Part shown: positions 58,255-64,000 of the stretch, piece by piece | Position numbering within the stretch: the stretch's first letter is position 1 | Layout: each line of letters begins with the position of its first letter | Assembly: GCA_022495005.1 (NCBI GenBank) | Contig: JAGYXB010001996.1 | Location: forward strand, 372,001 to 436,000 | Direction of reading: 5' to 3' | DNA length: 64,000 nt | Source: Rhyacophila brunnea | Lineage: Eukaryota > Arthropoda > Insecta > Trichoptera > Rhyacophilidae | The notes under the pieces: model-generated | Database searches by the model: none | What the model was told of the DNA's origin: nothing | What the model saw: the letters and a program-made list of their open reading frames with translations, nothing else | Translations under genes and position numbers: made by a program

Positions 58255-58972
58255 GGCACTATACTATTCAGTCAATGAGTCTTGAGTGAGTGTGTTTTGA
58301 GTCTATGATTTTTTTTAAAAATTAATAACGACTTTAATTTTACTACTGATGTATGTAAGTAAAAATATTTTGTGATTCATTATCTAAATTAGGAAAACAG
58401 AAGACATATTTCCCGTAAGAAGAAAATTGTTTGTCACCCTTTTAAAGTGACAGCTGATAGTTGTGCATAGTGTGCGTACAAAACCAGTATTGAGATTTTA
58501 AGAGGGTGAAATGCAAATTCCGAAAGTGTCCAATTGTGAGCCATTAATTATTTTTAAAAACATTTATAGAGAAAGGCTGCTTTAAGAAATAAATTCACTG
58601 TATGTTAAAATTGATAGTTGACTGGTGATAGGTGACTGCTAAGAATTATTTATTTTAGCCAAATGTAGATACAATAATTATTCCCAGTCAGATTAATCAA
58701 CCTCAACTCTAGTCTAGTCGAATACAGAGAGAGTTTGAGAATATTTTCAAAACCATAAACTCCAGATTTACTGTGGCAATATTATGATCTCTCAATTTAA
58801 TGGTGGTAAACATCAAGAAAGAATTTCTGGATATTAAGGCAGGCCGCTGAAAATGATTATTAACGTACTAGTAAAAATATCTTTGTATCTATTGTCTAGA
58901 ACAAAAAATATTTTAATACTGTCGATGACATGATATATGAGTCGTATATTAATTGTTTGTGTATATGTATAT
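58255..58972. other. Upstream intron, no feature seen
   Basis: AT-rich with no recognised repeat. Confidence 0.5.
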
Positions 58973-59439
58973 ATTTAAGAGTAGGATACAATTAAATGCA
59001 TTAATATTTTTTGTTTGTTTTTGTTGATTAGAAAAGTGTGTTTTATTGCTGACAGCAAATAAAAAAATTCTTGCATTGTATTGATAAGCATTTAAGAATA
59101 CTAATGTTTAACACAAGCATAATAATTATTTTTGTGGCAATTGAAATTCCTCGATCCTTCGTTACTTGTCATCGCATGATACTTATATAGACGGTGTAAA
59201 TTAATCCAAGAAAACTTTAGAATAAAAAATTAAGTATTTTCATAATTGGCATGGCACTTGTTATATACACAAATAAGGGCCACGTGATAATAAGCAAATC
59301 CGACAGTACATTTTGTGTTTTCATGATTTTATGGCGAGCGAGAAGGCCTTTTCTCATCGGGAATTGATCGTAATTTACTATATCAAAATAGGAATCTCAG
59401 CACACGTTTGTATGGTGCATAATGTTCGTTACGCCACAA

Positions 59440-59889
59440 CAGTGGCGAAGGGTGTTAAGATCCGACATAAATAGTCCACAATAATCTTTGTCAGTCATAC
59501 GTATTTGGTTTCATCGAACAAAGTCTACAATTTACAAAACCATGACATAATAGATAATAATAAAAAAATAATCGTCTATCTATAAAATATAAAAATTATG
59601 CCAATAAACCATAATATATAATTTTGGATATTTTATGGATAGAATATTATTTTTATCTAGTATGGCTTGGTTTCGGTAGGGTTTAATGAATTTAAAAAAA
59701 ACTAATGAATACCACGTGTAATATGTATTCTTAATTCAGCGAAAACAAATAAGTGTGAATGAAAAAGTGTGCACGATTTTGTCGAATCGCCAATAACATT
59801 ACAGAACTATTATGGTTTGGTTTGGGCAAGGTTTAATGTGCACTATTTATATTCGGATTTTAACAGCCTACCTCCAGCCTTCGCCACTG
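59440..59889. mobile_element. Inverted-repeat DNA element, cagtggcg family, in the palindrome centre
   Basis: Begins CAGTGGCGAAGGGTGTTAAG and ends CTCCAGCCTTCGCCACTG. Its two flanks are inverses of each other, so it sits at the palindrome's axis. Confidence 0.85.
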
Positions 59890-59908
59890 CTGTGACGTAA
59901 CGAACATT

Positions 59909-60608
59909 AGGTGGCCATACACGCACAGTTTGAGTAGCAGGTTGAACATGGCACAGACAATAACTGTACAATAACTGTACGTTAGTGGGCACACCACAGA
60001 TCAGTTCAAACTACCCCATTTAAATCTGTCAAACTGTCAACAGACGTGCCCATATACGTACAGTTATTGTCTGTGGCAGAGTAAGTGTCAAAAACTATGG
60101 AGATTAGGTTCGCGGAGATAATACACAGGGGTAGTGTTTAAATTAGTTTTAAGTAGGGTATACTTGAATGCTCTCTAAAATTTTAACATTTATATTTTAT
60201 TGTATAAAATAATATGTGTACATAAATAATTATAACTTTGTTTTACCCTCGTAAAAATAAATAAACTATAATATTTGCGATCTCCGCGTACATATTATTA
60301 CATTATTCATAATAAATGAAATTGTATTTTATAACAAACAACATCAGCCGCAGCTGTATTGTTCTACTTAACGTCACGGAAATCTAGTATCACCCGAGAA
60401 CTTTCAGCGAGTCGAAATTCCAATAGTTTTACAAAAACATGGGAGTGGGGGGTCGCCGGCAGTTTGAACCTGGAAGACATCTGGCAGGTCGAAAACTGTC
60501 CGTCTATGGGTGCAGTAGATATATCTACCAAAGATAACTGTATGGCCGCCATTACGTATTAATTGGCATGTTCAACCTGTTACTCAAACTGTACGTCTAT
60601 GGCCACCT
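59909..60608. mobile_element. 700-bp MITE with 3-bp TSD
   Basis: The ends are AGGTGGCCATAC and GTCTATGGCCACCT, flanked by ATT on each side (59,906-59,908 and 60,609-60,611). The uninterrupted left arm of the palindrome reads GAACATTATGCACC in inverse, exactly the site with one ATT. Subterminal CAGTTTGAGTA(G/A)CAGGTTGAACATG also pairs. A 3-bp TSD of ATT or TTA type suggests PIF/Harbinger. Confidence 0.85.
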
Positions 60609-61549
60609 ATTATGCACCATTTAAACGTATGCTGAGAGTATCCCAGGAGTAACCTGCTATGACCTTGGTTGACGTGCACTAGAGTGTGCGTGATTTCTAT
60701 TTTGATATAAATTACGATCAATTCCCGATGAGAAAAGTCCTTCTCGCTCGCCATAAAATAATGCAAACACGAAATGTACTGTCGGATTTGCTTATTATCA
60801 GGTGACCCCTATTTGTGTATATAACGAGTGCCATGCCAATTATGAAATTTTGTTTTTTATTCTAAAGTTTTCTTGGATTAATTTACACCGTCCATAAAAG
60901 TATCATGCGATGACAAGTCTGGAAGGAAGGATCGAGGAATTTCAATTGCCACAAAAATAATTATGCTTATGCAAACATTAGTGTTCTTAGATGCTTATCA
61001 ACACAATGCAAGTATTTTTTTTATTTGCTGTAAGCAATAAAGCACACCTTTCTAATCAACAAAAACAAATAAAAAATGTTAATGCATTTAATTGTATCAT
61101 ACTCTTAAATGCTATTGTAGATTTTTTCTAATTAATATCGCATACCTTTGATCTTTTATTTCGTCATTTCAGCAAGTTGTTACTGCACTGGTACGCGTAT
61201 AGTATTTATACGAAAACCTTGCACTGCCTGTGTGTTAACGTGTAGTAGAGTTACCGGAACGAAATCAAGGTGGTATTTTTCCACATCAAATATCCATGCA
61301 TCTACGACTTCTAATGCTTCAACTAAATTCAAATTAAATTAATTTAGTTTATTTATTTAATTTTTTTAAATAATTATTTTAAACATATTATAAACAGCAC
61401 ATGACAGCGATCGGTCAATATACCATAATATACACTAAAATTACAGAGTTTGCATTGTGATTAGTAAATAAAAGAATATTCTGTATTTAGATGAAAAAAT
61501 ATAATGTAAGAGAGTAATAGAGTAACAACACAAAAAATGCCCTCCAATT

Positions 61550-61960
61550 CAAGCCATCTCGCATCACACCCGGTCTTAATCGGGCCCATCACAAGTTCAT
61601 ATGCTTGATGTGAAGGATCAGCTGTTTTTTATGCCTTGGAATGCCTCAGAAGCAGTTAGCCAAGACTGAGGTCACCATACACTGATATGTGTGCTCACGT
61701 TAGAGAATAGTATGGAGAATTATCAAAAATAAAAATAATACTTACATGAAACAAAAGACAACTAAACTAATTCAAAACTGACTAACATTATATGTAAAAA
61801 GATCTTCACGTCCACAGTAAAACGTCGCAGAATTTTTAAAATAAATAAAACTGGCCTTTATAGCGACTAGTTTGGACGGCTCGATTGAACCAACAGCTGG
61901 TTGAACTGAACATGGCGGGTAGAATAAACTCCTTGCCCCTTTATTTCCCCATGTTTACAT
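61550..61960. repeat. Dispersed repeat family R1x, longest copy
   Basis: Contains all family blocks in order: CGGTCTTAATCGGGCCCATC, GATGTGAAGGATCAGC, CTCAGAAGCAGTTAGCCAAG, AAAAAGATCTTCACGTCCAC, AAACTGGCCTTTATAGCGAC and CAACAGCTGGTTGAACTGAA. Confidence 0.7.
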
Positions 61961-62779
61961 TGAATTGATTAGATTAATCGACCAAATCACAGAACTGGAC
62001 ACTGCAAGAAATTCGTGCAATATCTATATAATATAATAATAATATATTAAAAGCCAGGTACGTATTCTTACAATACACAATAGAGCAAGTCACGCGACAA
62101 CGCAAAAAATAATTGCATTATTTGTTTTTTTTTTCGACTGTGCAGTGAAAGTTGGCATAAAAATGCAACTGTCGGCTTGTGGCAATCAATATTTTTCTAT
62201 CGATATGCATGTCGTCTATTGTTCTGGCCTGTTCGAAAAATTCACAAATAATTAGTTGCACACCGTGTTCATAAATTTGTTCCACTAGATTTTACTAGAA
62301 TAATAACAATACATTTGTGATGAAATAAGAATCAGCACAGATAGTTGTCCACTGGCTAAGTGATATTACGATTTCCACCAAGGATCTTGTAACTTCTTCT
62401 AGAAGCATCCTTCTGCAGTTTCCATGTAAACATAGCTGAAGCAATTATTATTTCCAGTTTGACATTAAGTAATTTATTTTGTTGTATGGAAGAACGAAAC
62501 AAAAAGCAGGATAATACTAATAGTTTGTATAAACATTTAGTGCGTATTATGTACCTACCAGAGTTTTTTCTGTGCTATTTTGCTTAATTTATAGGTTCCA
62601 TCACTATAAAAGAAGACTTTATTCAACATCTTTACATTTCAATATGAATAACGATTGACGTTTGTTTTTATGTTTAAGAGTTCTTTTCTCCTCTGTATTA
62701 TTTTATTCTTTTTAACACTAGAACAAGTTATGTGGCCCAAGTGTAGTAAAGCAGTATTGCAGTAGTATAATTGAAATAA
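61961..62779. other. Upstream intron, no feature seen
   Basis: AT-rich with no recognised repeat. Confidence 0.5.
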
Positions 62780-62915
62780 TAACACACATCCAGTATTTCA
62801 GAAAATCACATAAATGCATTCCATCACTGGGAATCAAACCCGGAACCCCCGGATGAGAAAACGGTGTGTTACGCACTGGATTAGTAGGGTGACCTACCAT
62901 TTTGTACCATCTTCT
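62780..62915 (-). repeat. tRNA-derived SINE
   Basis: On the minus strand an A-box-like TAATCCAGTGCGTAACAC and a B box GGGTTTGATTCCCAG lie at tRNA spacing. The 3' part is AT-rich. Confidence 0.6.
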
Positions 62916-63523
62916 ATGATGTATTGCCAAACATCATCTTGATTGAATAGGCCGGTCAAAAGCGGACATTCCTTTGAAAAGTTTGTTTGTAGGTTAGAAA
63001 ATGTTGGTTTTAAAACTAGCTACATAAATACCAGACAATATCCCCAAATACTATAGATATGATGCAATCACTTACGGAGGTTGCATAGTTAGCAGAATAT
63101 CCTTCTGCCTACGTCTCTTCTACCCTCTAAATTTTCTTACACTACTTCTTACACTATAATATACATTACTTACTTGTTTTTGTTTGTTTGTTGTTTTTAA
63201 CCCATTAGAGATAATCGGCGCCAATTTGAGGCCGTTGTTGACCAAGTGATTCTGGACAATCGGCGTCAATTTGGCGCCATTTGCTCTTGGTAAAAATGTT
63301 TTATCTTTATTTTTAGATATTTTTTTAAATCCTACAAAATTATTTACACAATACATAAAATAAAACGTATAAATTGATGTTTTAAAAAAATATTGTACTT
63401 ACTTAATTAAACATATGTATAACAAAAAAGTTGTAGAAATTTTAGTAAACTCTTGTCAAATTTACTCTAAAATTGAATCTGGCTTTGGTTTATTTTTTAC
63501 TCTTTTTAAATCTATTTTATTGG
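62916..63523. other. No gene seen
   Basis: A minus-strand frame at 63,120-63,356 contains a short GGCGCCAATTT(G/T) duplication (about 63,218-63,280). No motif recognised. Confidence 0.5.
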
Positions 63524-63960
63524 GTTAAGACGATACTTCAGTGAAACGGAAAATAATTTTCAACTATAGGCGCGACGAAATTTTGGACTAGCTGGCAGTC
63601 GGGGAGCGAACGTCGAGGTGTGGATACGTCAATTTGTTTCGTGATGGCGACGGGGGTATTAATTCTTAAATCGTGTAAAGATGACTAAAAACGTTACCCA
63701 TTTACTTGAAAAAGAAAACATGTCAATGAATATATTATTATTGTTACTAATAGAACAGTTCTCACCACCATCCGTCATATATGCACGGCCGCTATCTATG
63801 ACGCTTTAAACGTGTCTGAAAGAAGTGATTTTAAGTGCTCATTCCGTCCCGAGACGGAGCCGCACGGGACTGATGCTGCAACCATGCACCGTAGTGCTTA
63901 AAGAAGAAAGTTAATACCACGATCTTTTTAGACCATGCCTCAACAGAGGTATAGCCTTAA
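63524..63960 (+). repeat. LINE-head repeat, copy 3, with a different middle
   Basis: Shares GTGAAACGGAAAATAATTTT, GTGTAAAGATGACT and AAAACATGTCAATGAATAT with 54,241-54,480, then about 180 bp not found in the other copies, then the shared CACGATCTTTTTAGACCATG and GAGGTATAGCCTTAA. Confidence 0.7.
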
Positions 63961-64000
63961 TGCAGCAACTATGGCCATACTATATTTATAGCCTACATAG

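Larger units (their letters stand above)
58973..61110. mobile_element. Large palindrome (about 0.5-kb arms) with two nested elements
   Basis: The left arm, 58,973-59,439, and the right arm, 59,890-59,908 plus 60,612-61,110, are inverse copies from ATTTAAGAGTAGGATACAAT to TAATGTTCGTTACG. Most of each arm pairs well, apart from about 60 bp extra in the right arm near 60,640-60,690. A cagtggcg element (59,440-59,889) occupies the centre and another MITE (59,909-60,608) splits the right arm. No ORF of note. Confidence 0.85.

Noticed and set aside
60359..60562. Overlapping plus and minus frames around 60,360-60,560
   Set aside because: They lie inside the 700-bp MITE and show no motif.
1..64000. 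CRISPR arrays, bacterial operons, riboswitches
   Set aside because: Nothing in the window suggests prokaryotic DNA; tandem repeats lack unique spacers.

Overview
The window looks like nuclear DNA of a moth or butterfly (Lepidoptera). It is AT-rich, gene-poor and full of short inverted-repeat DNA transposons, tRNA-derived SINEs and decayed non-LTR retrotransposons. The one host gene I can support encodes a Cdc20/fizzy-family WD40 protein. Its family features, rapid divergence and setting fit cortex, the lepidopteran wing-pattern locus gene. No tool was available to confirm the species or the orthology.

Layout. Positions 1-41,000 hold no convincing host gene. They contain inverted-repeat elements (about 237-805, 2,133-2,449, 3,578-4,255, 6,066-6,257, 7,408-8,268, 13,838-15,079, 19,604-20,918, 22,158-22,850, 24,102-25,566, 29,365-30,020, 37,452-38,279 and 40,399-40,836). 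There is also a 2.8-kb RTE-like LINE on the minus strand (16,500-19,296), several truncated LINE tails, a decayed mariner-type transposase (34,690-35,610) and hAT-derived coding remnants.

Positions 41,632-54,113 carry eight minus-strand exons that join in frame with GT-AG introns to give 465 codons plus a stop. The joined protein runs from a C-box through a seven-blade beta-propeller to a terminal Ile-Arg tail. The gene's 5' end (start codon, promoter, 5' UTR exons) was not found and probably lies beyond 64,000. The stretch 54,114-64,000 is therefore read as 5' intron. It contains a chimeric LINE, a nested palindrome (58,973-61,110), a SINE and other repeats. All seven introns between the exons also contain at least one repeat.

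Target-site duplications (TSDs) read directly from the sequence date or delimit many insertions: 8 bp for hAT-like elements, TTAA for one MITE family, 11-13 bp for two LINE tails, and 3 bp for one insertion whose empty site survives in the opposite palindrome arm. The least familiar structure is the 1,242-bp transposon at 13,838-15,079. It has a 22-bp motif repeated in its interior and a short ATG exon ending in a consensus splice donor.
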